From NCBI RefSeq assembly GCF_900128525.1, contig NZ_FQTQ01000048.1, positions 1-64,000 on the forward strand: a stretch of 64,000 bases of DNA, in the 5' to 3' direction. This DNA is from a methanotrophic endosymbiont of Bathymodiolus puteoserpentis (Logatchev). GTDB taxonomy: Bacteria; Pseudomonadota; Gammaproteobacteria; Methylococcales; Methylomonadaceae. Made by a program: the position numbers and the translations under genes. Below are positions 53,751 to 62,166 of the stretch, one piece after another; position 1 is the first letter of the stretch; each line of letters starts with the position of its first letter. Under the pieces are notes generated by a model. It did not search any database, had not been told where the DNA came from, and saw nothing but the letters and a program-made list of their open reading frames with translations.

Positions 53751-55109
53751 TTAAAATAAGCGGCCTATATCCAGAAACACCGCGAGAATCATTAAGCCTA
53801 ATAAAGCTGCCATGCCTATTTGCTGAAAAACTAATTGTACATTTTCCGCAACGGGACTACCTTTAATTGCTTCAATAGCAAACATTAATAAGTGTCCACC
53901 ATCTAAAACAGGAATAGGCAACAAGTTTAAAACACCTAAACTAACACTAACGATGGCTAAAAACTTCAGAAAAGACACCAATCCCATTTCAGCAGATTTC
54001 CCCGCATATTGAGCAATACTAATCGGACCACTTAAATTATCTACCGACGCTTTGCCAACAAACATATAGCCCATCATTTTTAAAGTCGCACCTGAATAAT
54101 ACCAAGTTCGTTTAACTGCAGCATTAAGTGCATCAAGGGGGGATAAAGAATACGTAACCATCATGGAGTCCAACAAGCCAGGCGGTACTTGTACCCCAAC
54201 GCCTATTTTGCCGATTATTTTTTCATTTTCAATAACACTTTCAGGTGCTAAATTCAGCGCAACAACTAAACCATCTCGCTCAACGACTATCGACATAACC
54301 TGCCCTGGATGCTTTTGCACATAAGCCACCCATTCCAACCAGTCTTTAACTTCATGACCATCAACACTTAAAATCAAGTCGCCAGTTTGCAACCCTGCAT
54401 GTTGTGCAACACTATTATCTATAACTTTGCCTACTACGGCAGGTATCGTCGGCTGCCATGCCTTCAAACCCAATTCTTTAAATAAAAGTTCAGGCTTTTG
54501 ACTGATTGCCAAAGGAATAACCAAAATATGGGTTAATAATATTCCATCTTGAGTTTTTACTTGTATAGGCAGACCCTCTTCTGCATCCATCGCTGAAGCA
54601 AATAGAGTTTCCATCGTTTCACGCCAAGTCGGTGTTTTAATACCATTAACCGAAACTATCTCTTCACCTTCAACAAAACCTGCTTGGGCCGCGAGTGTCG
54701 TAGGTGCAACCGTACCAACAACGGGACGCATACCAGTTTCACCCATCATAAAAACGAGCCAATACAGTAATACAGCTAAAACCAAATTGAAGATAGGTCC
54801 GGCAGCAACAATAGCGGAACGCGCCCATAAGGGTTTGCGGCTAAAAGCATACGGTAAATCTTCAGGGGCAACATCCCCTTCGCGCTCATCAACCATTTTG
54901 ACATAACCACCCAACGGAATAGCTGAAAGTACATATTCCGTCGTTGAGCTGTCTTTTTGGTATTTCCAAATGACTTTACCAAAACCTATAGAAAAGCGCA
55001 GTACTTTGACCCCTGTTTTTCGCGCAACCCAAAAATGTCCGAACTCATGAATCGCAACTAATAAACCAATCGCAACAATAAAATAAAATAGGCTATGTAA
55101 GGTTTCCAT
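53751..55109 (-). CDS. rseP: Site-2 zinc metalloprotease RseP
   Basis: Inner-membrane S2P protease that cleaves the anti-sigma factor RseA and leftover signal peptides. The metal site HEFGH is near residue 21 and the second zinc motif lies in LNLLPIPVLDGG near 400. Two periplasmic PDZ domains are between (about 115-205 and 210-300; VVGTVAPTTLAAQAGF, VIDNSVAQHAGLQTGDLILSVDG). The 452 residues carry about four helices. The start overlaps the dxr stop as TAATG. Confidence 0.97.
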   Translation of the reverse strand: METLHSLFYFIVAIGLLVAIHEFGHFWVARKTGVKVLRFSIGFGKVIWKYQKDSSTTEYVLSAIPLGGYVKMVDEREGDVAPEDLPYAFSRKPLWARSAIVAAGPIFNLVLAVLLYWLVFMMGETGMRPVVGTVAPTTLAAQAGFVEGEEIVSVNGIKTPTWRETMETLFASAMDAEEGLPIQVKTQDGILLTHILVIPLAISQKPELLFKELGLKAWQPTIPAVVGKVIDNSVAQHAGLQTGDLILSVDGHEVKDWLEWVAYVQKHPGQVMSIVVERDGLVVALNLAPESVIENEKIIGKIGVGVQVPPGLLDSMMVTYSLSPLDALNAAVKRTWYYSGATLKMMGYMFVGKASVDNLSGPISIAQYAGKSAEMGLVSFLKFLAIVSVSLGVLNLLPIPVLDGGHLLMFAIEAIKGSPVAENVQLVFQQIGMAALLGLMILAVFLDIGRLF

Positions 55110-56293
55110 TAGGCAATTAAACCACGAATAACTTGCTGCGCTTGCTCTCGCGCTTGCTGATCTGCCGCTAGAATATGTTCCAGGGTATCAGCCTTCGTCG
55201 CTGTAAATTTAGCCATACTTTGCTCAATAACCATTGGAATATCAATAAAGCGTATATTCTCGCTTAAGAAAGCTTCAACAGCTATCTCATTAGCAGCATT
55301 TAATACCGTCGGCATAATACCGCCAGCAGTAATAGCCTCTATCGCCAAACGTAAGCATGGGAACCTATGTAAATCAGCTACTTCAAAATCCATCTGTTTA
55401 ACAGAAAATATATCTAAAGGAGCAACACCAGAATCAAAACGATCAGGCCAAGCCATTGCATGAGCAATAGGTATGCGCATATCTGGATTACCCATTTGTG
55501 CCAAAACACTCCCATCAACATAATCCACCATTGAGTGAATAATGCTTTGAGGGTGAATAACGACTTGAATTTGTTCTGGCTGCATATTAAATAACAAACA
55601 GGCCTCAATTAACTCCAGACCTTTATTCATCATAGTTGCAGAATCAACTGAGATTTTTCTCCCCATATCCCATTTAGGGTGCGCTACTGCCTGAGCAACA
55701 GTGACCTTATCTAACTCATCAATTGGGGTTGTTCTAAAGGGACCACCCGAAGCTGTCAATAAAATACGACGCGCTGAAGGTGCATCATGTCCAGCCGTAT
55801 AGCTAGCCGGCATGCATTGAAAAATTGCATTATGCTCACTATCAATAGGCAATAAAACTGCACCCGAATCTTTTATCGCTTGCATAAAAATATCACCAGA
55901 CATAACTAATGATTCTTTATTTGCTAATAAAACGGTTTTACCTGCTTGAGCGGCTGCTAATGCAGATAATAAGCCAGCAGCACCAACAATAGCCGCCATA
56001 ACTGAATCAACATGACCCAAAGTAGCAACAGTAACCAATGCTTCTGAGCCGATCAAAACGGTCATATCAGCAATCACAGTCCCCACTAATTTCGCTTTGA
56101 ATTCAGCTCCTTTTTGCGCATTAACAACAACTGCATATTCAGGTTTAAATTCTAAACATTGCGCATATAAAACATCAATATTGGTATTAGCTGTTAATGC
56201 AACAACACGATATAAATCACTGTGTCGCTTAACGACATCTAAAGTACTAACACCTATAGAACCTGTTGCGCCTAGAATACATATGCTTTTCAT
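55109..56293 (-). CDS. dxr: 1-deoxy-D-xylulose 5-phosphate reductoisomerase
   Basis: Second enzyme of the methylerythritol phosphate isoprenoid pathway, making MEP with [21 protein letters not shown] is the dinucleotide fold, [11 protein letters not shown] and [12 protein letters not shown] hold metal and substrate residues, followed by LTASGGPFR and [23 protein letters not shown]. The product is about 394 residues from the ATG that overlaps the cdsA stop as ATGA; four codons are open upstream. It feeds undecaprenyl phosphate supply with uppS, two genes upstream. Confidence 0.98.
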   Translation of the reverse strand: MKSICILGATGSIGVSTLDVVKRHSDLYRVVALTANTNIDVLYAQCLEFKPEYAVVVNAQKGAEFKAKLVGTVIADMTVLIGSEALVTVATLGHVDSVMAAIVGAAGLLSALAAAQAGKTVLLANKESLVMSGDIFMQAIKDSGAVLLPIDSEHNAIFQCMPASYTAGHDAPSARRILLTASGGPFRTTPIDELDKVTVAQAVAHPKWDMGRKISVDSATMMNKGLELIEACLLFNMQPEQIQVVIHPQSIIHSMVDYVDGSVLAQMGNPDMRIPIAHAMAWPDRFDSGVAPLDIFSVKQMDFEVADLHRFPCLRLAIEAITAGGIMPTVLNAANEIAVEAFLSENIRFIDIPMVIEQSMAKFTATKADTLEHILAADQQAREQAQQVIRGLIA

Positions 56294-57162
56294 GAATACA
56301 TCCATCTAATAAACCAGACACCTGCATAAAATACAGGAATCGCTGCAATCACGCTATCGAGGCGATCTAACAAACCACCATGCCCAGGTAAAATCATACC
56401 GCTATCTTTAACCCCACGAATACGCTTCGCTGCACTAAAAAATAAATCACCATAAACAGAAACAAGGACAGTAATCACAGAGAGCATTAAAAAGTCGCCA
56501 ATACTCATTGCCGAAAAGTTAAAGTACAAAGTGAACACTAAACCAACAACGACTGATGCAAGCAATGCACCATATAAGCCTTCAAGTGTTTTTCCTGGAC
56601 TAATTTCAATGGCCAATTTTGTTTTACCAAATTTTTTACCAGCAAAATAAGCACCGATATCAGCTGACCAAATTAAAATAAATAAAAACAGGGTCATTGC
56701 TGGTTCTTCAAGCACGATTAAGCGCGACAAAAACAACCAGGCTGAAACCAAAACAAAACCACCGATCCATAATTTTTTACCAACGCCCATTTTAATATCT
56801 AGTAAATCAGCACCAGCTCGCCGAATTTTAAACATGACATAAATCCAAAATACGACAGCGGGAACAACAAGCGCTTCAATGAGCCCTGAATAAGTCCGTA
56901 TTTCTGGCCAGTTACTTAACTGTGCCAGCGCTTCTAATAACTGTGTCCAAAACTGCAATAACACCATAGGTATTAGCATAGCAACCAAGAATAAGCATTT
57001 ACCTAATACTGTTTTTACTTCTGCTAAATTTGCCCACTCCCATGCAGCAATCAATAGCACAACACCCCAAATGATAGCAAAGTAAAGATGCGGTAATTTA
57101 AAAATAGCCAACACCACCAAGGGGGCTAAAACTAAAGCGGTAATAACTCTTTGTAGTAACAT
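56290..57162 (-). CDS. cdsA: Phosphatidate cytidylyltransferase
   Basis: Integral membrane enzyme making CDP-diacylglycerol, precursor of all membrane phospholipids. About eight hydrophobic helices span 290 residues. The C-terminal family signature is clear: [32 protein letters not shown] and [28 protein letters not shown]. It follows uppS and overlaps dxr by ATGA. Confidence 0.97.
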   Translation of the reverse strand: MLLQRVITALVLAPLVVLAIFKLPHLYFAIIWGVVLLIAAWEWANLAEVKTVLGKCLFLVAMLIPMVLLQFWTQLLEALAQLSNWPEIRTYSGLIEALVVPAVVFWIYVMFKIRRAGADLLDIKMGVGKKLWIGGFVLVSAWLFLSRLIVLEEPAMTLFLFILIWSADIGAYFAGKKFGKTKLAIEISPGKTLEGLYGALLASVVVGLVFTLYFNFSAMSIGDFLMLSVITVLVSVYGDLFFSAAKRIRGVKDSGMILPGHGGLLDRLDSVIAAIPVFYAGVWFIRWMYS

Positions 57163-57209
57163 TTTTTTTATTATTTTTAAGAAGGTTATAAAAAGGCGCA
57201 GGAATGCAT

Positions 57210-57971
57210 TTAAGTTCCTTTAGACAGTTTTTGTACTTGCTCACTAGTACGACCAAAACGTCGTTCTCGCGTAAGAAAATCGTCTATTGCTTCTTGCATG
57301 GTTGCTGCATTAAAGTCAGGCCATAGCTTAGAGGTGAAATAAAGTTCTGTATAGGCGAGCTGCCATAAAAGGAAGTTACTGATGCGCTGCTCTCCACCTG
57401 TTCTAATAAACAAATCAGGCTCTGGAAGGTCAGAAATAGAAAGACCGCTGGCAATGAGAGTCTCATCTATATCATCAGGAACTAAAGTGCCTTCCTGTAC
57501 TTTTCTCGCTATATTTTGCACAGCTAAAGTCATATCTCTATGACTACCATAATTAGCGGCAATCACGAGCGTTAAACCGGTATTATTTTCTGTCTGCCGT
57601 TCACTATCCACCATCTTCTGCTGCAATTTATCAGAAAATTCAGTGCGGTCACCAATAAAGCGCAGACGTATATTATTTTTATCTAGGCGATTAACTTCTT
57701 TCTGCATAGTACTCATAAACAAATCCATGAGCTTAGCGACTTCCTCTTTGGGTCGCCTCCAATTCTCACTACTAAATGCAAATAAAGTTAACACCTGTAT
57801 TTCTTCCTGTGCGCAAAATTCAACCACTCGCTTAACCGCCTTAACACCGGCAGGGTGTCCCATTACACGTGGCAAATGGCGTTTTTTTGCCCAACGTCCA
57901 TTACCGTCCATAATAATGGCAATATGTTTAGGGTATTGCGATCGGTCGATTGCGCTTGATGCAGGTTGCAT
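57210..57971 (-). CDS. uppS: Undecaprenyl diphosphate synthase
   Basis: Cis-prenyltransferase elongating farnesyl-PP to the C55 carrier lipid used for peptidoglycan and O-antigen. HIAIIMDGNGRWAKKRHLPRVMGH (catalytic aspartate near residue 22), TLFAFSSENWRRPKEEV and the C-terminal RTGGEQRISNFLLWQLAYTELYF are diagnostic. The length of 253 is typical. It lies 18 bases after frr. Confidence 0.98.
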   Translation of the reverse strand: MQPASSAIDRSQYPKHIAIIMDGNGRWAKKRHLPRVMGHPAGVKAVKRVVEFCAQEEIQVLTLFAFSSENWRRPKEEVAKLMDLFMSTMQKEVNRLDKNNIRLRFIGDRTEFSDKLQQKMVDSERQTENNTGLTLVIAANYGSHRDMTLAVQNIARKVQEGTLVPDDIDETLIASGLSISDLPEPDLFIRTGGEQRISNFLLWQLAYTELYFTSKLWPDFNAATMQEAIDDFLTRERRFGRTSEQVQKLSKGT

Positions 57972-57989
57972 TTAATGATGCCTTATAAA

Positions 57990-58547
57990 TTATATAGACA
58001 GTAAATCAGCCTCTTTGTCCTCTAAAAGCTTTTCTACTTGTTTTATGTATTGATCAGTAATTTTCTGAATTTTTTCTTCGCCAGCATGCGCTTCATCTTT
58101 AGAAATCATTTTTTCTTTTAAAGCTTCTTTAATTTCATTATTAGCATCACGACGAATATTACGAATAGAAACACGCCCGTTTTCTGCTTCTGCTTTAACT
58201 ACTTTCACCAAATCTCGACGCCGCTCTTCCGTCAACATGGGCAAAGGGACACGAATAATATTTCCATTAGTCACTGGGTTTAAGCCTAAATCAGACGCCA
58301 TAATCGCCTTCTCTATCGCTTGTATCATACCTCTTTCCCATGGCGTAACCGCCAATGTGCGTGAATCATCAATTGAAACATTCGCTACCTGCGATAAAGG
58401 GGTATCTGCTCCATAATAAGACACAACGACTTGATCAAGCAAACTAGGGTGTGCACGCCCTGTTCTTATTTTAGTAAAACCTTTTTTAAGAGCTTCAATG
58501 CTCTTACCCATTCGGCTAGCTGCATCTTGCTCAATATCATTAATCAT
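57990..58547 (-). CDS. frr: Ribosome recycling factor
   Basis: tRNA-shaped protein that splits post-termination ribosomes with EF-G. At 185 residues it has normal length. [26 protein letters not shown] forms the first helix, [19 protein letters not shown] domain II, and [18 protein letters not shown]-type sequence (here [19 protein letters not shown]) leads into the helical domain. It lies two bases after pyrH. Confidence 0.98.
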   Translation of the reverse strand: MINDIEQDAASRMGKSIEALKKGFTKIRTGRAHPSLLDQVVVSYYGADTPLSQVANVSIDDSRTLAVTPWERGMIQAIEKAIMASDLGLNPVTNGNIIRVPLPMLTEERRRDLVKVVKAEAENGRVSIRNIRRDANNEIKEALKEKMISKDEAHAGEEKIQKITDQYIKQVEKLLEDKEADLLSI

Positions 58548-58549
58548 TA

Positions 58550-59272
58550 TTAGTTTCCTCGCTCTATAAGTGAACCTATCTCTTCACCTTGCATTAAGCG
58601 CATAACTGCGCCGGTTTCAAAAATATTCATCACGCGCATAGGTAAATCATTATCTCGACAAAGCACTAATGCAGTGGTATCCATAACATTCAAACGCTGA
58701 TCAAGTGCTTCATCATAAGTCAGCCGTGAATAAAATTTAGCCTCTGGTACTTTTTCTGGGTCTGCTGAATAAATGCCTTTAACCTTCGTTGCTTTAATCA
58801 TCAGTTCAGCGTTAATCTCAATCGCTCTTAAACTCGCAGCCGAATCGGTCGTAAAAAAAGGGTTTCCTGTACCAGCGGCAAAAATAACGACACGCCCTTT
58901 TTCTAAATGCCTAACCGCACGCCGCCTAATATAGTCTTCACAAACTTGGTTAATTTTCAAGGCCGACATAACACGCACTTGCTGACCTAGAAATTCTAAG
59001 GAATCCTGCATAGCTAAAGCATTAATAACCGTTGCCAGCATACCCATTTGATCCGCCGTAACACGATTCAAGCCTTCGGCAGCTTGTTCTGATCCGCGTA
59101 AAATATTGCCACCACCTATGACCAAACCAACTTGAACGCCCACATCACATAGTTCTTTTATTTCTGTCGCTAAGCGCTTTACGATATCTGAATCGATATT
59201 CCCACCCTTATCGCTCATTAACGCTTCACCACTTAATTTGAGCATAATTCTTTGGCAAATAAGTTTAGTCAT
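58550..59272 (-). CDS. pyrH: UMP kinase
   Basis: Bacterial-type hexameric uridylate kinase phosphorylating UMP to [60 protein letters not shown], and [20 protein letters not shown] are all standard, as is the [20 protein letters not shown] segment. The length of 240 matches E. coli. A 148-base gap with a hairpin separates it from tsf, so its expression may be adjusted relative to tsf. Confidence 0.98.
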   Translation of the reverse strand: MTKLICQRIMLKLSGEALMSDKGGNIDSDIVKRLATEIKELCDVGVQVGLVIGGGNILRGSEQAAEGLNRVTADQMGMLATVINALAMQDSLEFLGQQVRVMSALKINQVCEDYIRRRAVRHLEKGRVVIFAAGTGNPFFTTDSAASLRAIEINAELMIKATKVKGIYSADPEKVPEAKFYSRLTYDEALDQRLNVMDTTALVLCRDNDLPMRVMNIFETGAVMRLMQGEEIGSLIERGN

Positions 59273-59370
59273 AAATTCTACCTATCTAAAGTTAATGATA
59301 AAAATGGTGTTATTTAATAAATCACAGATTAATCTGCACTATAAAGTATTCCTTATGCTTTTGCTTTAGA

Positions 59371-59405
59371 TCGATCTTTCAGTGCACAAGAACACTGAAG
59401 ATCGA
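59371..59405. promoter_or_regulatory. Hairpin between tsf and pyrH
   Basis: TCGATCTTTCAGTG (59371-59384) pairs with CACTGAAGATCGA (59393-59405) with one bulged base and an eight-base loop. No T tract follows on the minus strand, so it is more likely an RNA processing or stability element than an intrinsic terminator. Confidence 0.55.
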
Positions 59406-59420
59406 CCTATCGTAGCCGAC

Positions 59421-60296
59421 TTAACCGCGAATTTGCGCCATAACCTCAGAAGCAAAATCACCTTCTGCTTTTTCAATGCCTTCACCTACCTCTAAACGAG
59501 TAAAAGCAAGTACTTTATTATCTTTACCTTTAACAAGTTGACCTACAGTCATCTTGTCATCCTTAATAAACGCTTGGCCTTCAAGGGTAATTTCCGCTAA
59601 GAATTTTTTAATCCGTCCGCCAATCATTTTTTCAATAATATTTGCAGGCTTACCACTTTCTTCTGCTTGAGCAACAAAAATTGCTTTTTCTTTCTCAATG
59701 ACTTCAGGGGCTACATCAGCCTCAGAAACACACGCTGGCTTACTCGCGGCAATATGCATTGCCACATCTTTCGCCAACTCGTCATCTGCTTTTTCTAAAC
59801 TAACCAGCACGCCAATTTTTTCGCCGTGTAAGTAAAACCCAGTACCACCTTCTGTAGTAACTCTTTGGAAACGTCTTAAGGTAATATTCTCGCCTAACTT
59901 AGAAATTAATCCGCGACGTACTTCATCAATTGTTTTACCATCTGCCAATGTCAGCTCGTAAGCCTCTTCAGGAGTAGCAACATCTGACGCTAAAATTGCC
60001 TTAGCAATATCATTTGCAAAGGCTTTAAAAACATCACCTTTAGCAACAAAATCAGTTTCACAGTTAACATCAATAATAACTGCATTTTTCGTATCTTCAC
60101 TTTGTGCAACAGCAATGCGCCCTTCAGCAGCAATACGACCTGATTTTTTATCCGCTTTTGCTAAGCCAGCTTTACGCATATTTTCAATCGCAAGCTCCAT
60201 ATTAGCATCTGCTTCAATTAATGCTCTTCTACATTCCATCATGCCTGAACCCGTTCTTTCACGTAGTTCTTTTACCATTCCAGCTGTAACACTCAT
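59421..60296 (-). CDS. tsf: Translation elongation factor Ts
   Basis: Nucleotide exchange factor for EF-Tu. The N-terminal UBA-like domain (VKELRERTGSGMMECRRAL) and the core with IDVNCETDFVAKGD are diagnostic, as is the later VAMHIAASKP segment and the C-terminal FTRLEVGEGIEK. The length of 291 fits gammaproteobacterial EF-Ts. It follows rpsB after a terminator-like hairpin. Confidence 0.98.
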   Translation of the reverse strand: MSVTAGMVKELRERTGSGMMECRRALIEADANMELAIENMRKAGLAKADKKSGRIAAEGRIAVAQSEDTKNAVIIDVNCETDFVAKGDVFKAFANDIAKAILASDVATPEEAYELTLADGKTIDEVRRGLISKLGENITLRRFQRVTTEGGTGFYLHGEKIGVLVSLEKADDELAKDVAMHIAASKPACVSEADVAPEVIEKEKAIFVAQAEESGKPANIIEKMIGGRIKKFLAEITLEGQAFIKDDKMTVGQLVKGKDNKVLAFTRLEVGEGIEKAEGDFASEVMAQIRG

Positions 60297-60333
60297 GCTT
60301 TTTTACCTTTATATTTTCTTTAATTCTATAAAA

Positions 60334-60353
60334 ACGCCCCCAAATGGAGGCGT
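60334..60353 (-). terminator. Intrinsic terminator/attenuator between rpsB and tsf
   Basis: ACGCCCCC and GGAGGCGT form an 8-bp stem with one mismatch around AAAT. On the minus strand the second arm is followed by TTTTTATAG, giving a standard intrinsic terminator. It probably lowers tsf expression relative to rpsB. Confidence 0.7.
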
Positions 60354-60369
60354 CCATAAATGACCTATA

Positions 60370-60393
60370 ATAATTAGCATGCTTGCTAATTAT
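60370..60393. promoter_or_regulatory. AT-rich perfect hairpin after rpsB
   Basis: ATAATTAGCA and TGCTAATTAT form a perfect 10-bp stem with a four-base loop, 20 bases beyond the rpsB stop and just before the terminator. It could be an mRNA 3'-end stabiliser or a processing site. Confidence 0.5.
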
Positions 60394-60412
60394 CATACAC
60401 AATCATGCGCGC

Positions 60413-61159
60413 TTATTCAGCTGCGCTAGCTGTTTCTTCAACAAATTCATCAGACTTAGCTGACATGTCTAATTGCGCTGCTTTAGCTTCTAAAATCGCC
60501 GTTGCAACCGTTTCAACATACAACTGAACTGCACGAATTGAATCATCATTTCCTGGAATAATATAATCAACATCTTTAGGTGAGTTATTAGTATCAACAA
60601 TACCGATAACTGGAATACCTAATTTTTTAGCTTCGCTAAGCGCGTTTTTTTCGTAGCCTACATCAAGAACAAAAATCGCATCAGGGATACCACGCATATC
60701 TTTAATACCACCTAAGCTACGCTCTAATTTCCCCATTTCACGTTCCATGCCTAACGCTTCTTTTTTGCTGAATCGTTGCTGCATCGTTCCATCGGCCGTC
60801 ATTGCTTCAAGCTCTTTTAAACGATTGATTGATTTTTTAATCGTTTTAAAGTTCGTTAGCATACCACCCAACCAGCGGTGATTTACATAAGGCATACCAC
60901 AACGCATTGCTTGTTCAGCAACGGCTTTACGGGCAGATTTTTTAGTACCAACAAATAAAATATTACCTTTATTTGCAGCCATCTGACCCACATAATTCAT
61001 TGCATCATTAAACAAAGGAAGAGTTTTCTCTAAATTAATGATATGAATTTTACTGCGTGCACCAAAAATATAAGGTGCCATTTGTGGGTTCCAATAACGA
61101 GTTTGGTGTCCAAAGTGAACACCTGCTTCTAGCATTTGACGCATTGATACTGCGGCCAT
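60413..61159 (-). CDS. rpsB: 30S ribosomal protein S2
   Basis: Ribosomal protein of the small subunit. [49 protein letters not shown] and [13 protein letters not shown] are typical, and the C-terminus includes DVGYEKNAL and VDTNNSP. The start is the second ATG (MAAVSM), behind GGAG at a normal distance and matching E. coli MATVSM. The frame extends four codons upstream. The product is about 248 residues. Confidence 0.98.
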   Translation of the reverse strand: MAAVSMRQMLEAGVHFGHQTRYWNPQMAPYIFGARSKIHIINLEKTLPLFNDAMNYVGQMAANKGNILFVGTKKSARKAVAEQAMRCGMPYVNHRWLGGMLTNFKTIKKSINRLKELEAMTADGTMQQRFSKKEALGMEREMGKLERSLGGIKDMRGIPDAIFVLDVGYEKNALSEAKKLGIPVIGIVDTNNSPKDVDYIIPGNDDSIRAVQLYVETVATAILEAKAAQLDMSAKSDEFVEETASAAE

Positions 61160-61323
61160 TCTTTTCTCCAAATAATTCCGGACATTCCGGAAGGGTTACG
61201 CCTCCACCTATCCCGACTAGAAACTAGTTTTATTAAGAACCAGCACCCAACTAACCGTGTCGATAGATGTGAGTATTAAGTAAATGAACTTATCTTTATA
61301 CCATATTTACTTTTTTACAACAA
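61160..61323 (-). promoter_or_regulatory. rpsB promoter and structured leader
   Basis: Minus-strand TTGTTG (61318-61323) and TATAAA (61295-61300) with a 17-base spacer make a plausible sigma-70 promoter. The resulting leader of about 130 bases contains a small TTCCGG/CCGGAA hairpin just upstream of the ribosome site (around 61177-61193). In gammaproteobacteria rpsB-tsf is autoregulated by S2 through its leader, so this leader may do the same; that is inference. Confidence 0.5.
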
Positions 61324-61401
61324 TGCATACTCTGTTAAAATTCATCTTTAAACAAATCCTGTTAACATACCCATATTCCCACAACAAGCAAGCACACAGT
61401 C

Positions 61402-62166
61402 ATGTCAATCACCATAAAAACAGATGCCGAAATTAAAAAAATGCGCATTGCCGGAAAGCTCGCTGCTGAAGTTTTAGAATTCATTGCGCCTTATGTTGTT
61501 CCCGGCGTCACCACTAACAAACTAAATCAGCTTTGTCATGATTATATAATTGATGTGCAAAATGCCATCCCTGCACCACTCAATTACCATAACTTCCCCA
61601 AGTCCATCTGCACCTCTGTCAACTACACGATATGTCACGGCATCCCTAACGAAAAAAAGCTAAAAAAAGGCGATATTATCAATATTGACATCACTGTGAT
61701 TAAAGACGAATATCATGGCGATACAAGCAAAATGTTTTATGTCGGTGAAGTCACTCCCTATGCTAAGCGCCTATGCGTGATTACTCAAGAGTGCCTCATG
61801 CTTGGAATTGAACAAGTAAAACCAGGCTGTACACTTGGCGATATAGGTTATGCCATACAAAAACATGCTGAATCTAATCGTTACTCGGTAGTTCAAGAAT
61901 TTTGCGGTCACGGTATAGGCAAAAAATTTCACGAAGAACCTCAAGTTTTACACTATGGCAAACCAGGTGAAGGTGCCACTTTAAAAGCGGGCATGATAAT
62001 CACTATCGAGCCTATGATTAATATCGGCAAACGCCACATGAAAGTACTTAAAGATGGCTGGACAGCCATTACTAAGGACCGCTCACTCTCAGCACAATGG
62101 GAGCACACCATCCTAGTAACACCGACAGGCTATGAGGTTCTCACTTTACGCCAAGAAGAAATATAA
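61402..62166 (+). CDS. map: Type I methionine aminopeptidase
   Basis: Removes initiator methionine from nascent proteins. The two-metal site is visible: aspartates in INIDITVIKDEYHGDTSK near residues 95-108, histidine in GHGIGKKFHEEP near 170, and glutamates in TIEPMINIG near 203 and QWEHTILVT near 234. The length of 254 is close to E. coli. Divergent from rpsB, as in many gammaproteobacteria, and followed immediately by glnD. Confidence 0.97.
   Translation: MSITIKTDAEIKKMRIAGKLAAEVLEFIAPYVVPGVTTNKLNQLCHDYIIDVQNAIPAPLNYHNFPKSICTSVNYTICHGIPNEKKLKKGDIINIDITVIKDEYHGDTSKMFYVGEVTPYAKRLCVITQECLMLGIEQVKPGCTLGDIGYAIQKHAESNRYSVVQEFCGHGIGKKFHEEPQVLHYGKPGEGATLKAGMIITIEPMINIGKRHMKVLKDGWTAITKDRSLSAQWEHTILVTPTGYEVLTLRQEEI

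Noticed and set aside
61280-61401. Promoter for map on the plus strand
   Set aside because: Several AT-rich hexamers exist but none has an acceptable -35/-10 pair at 16-18 bases.
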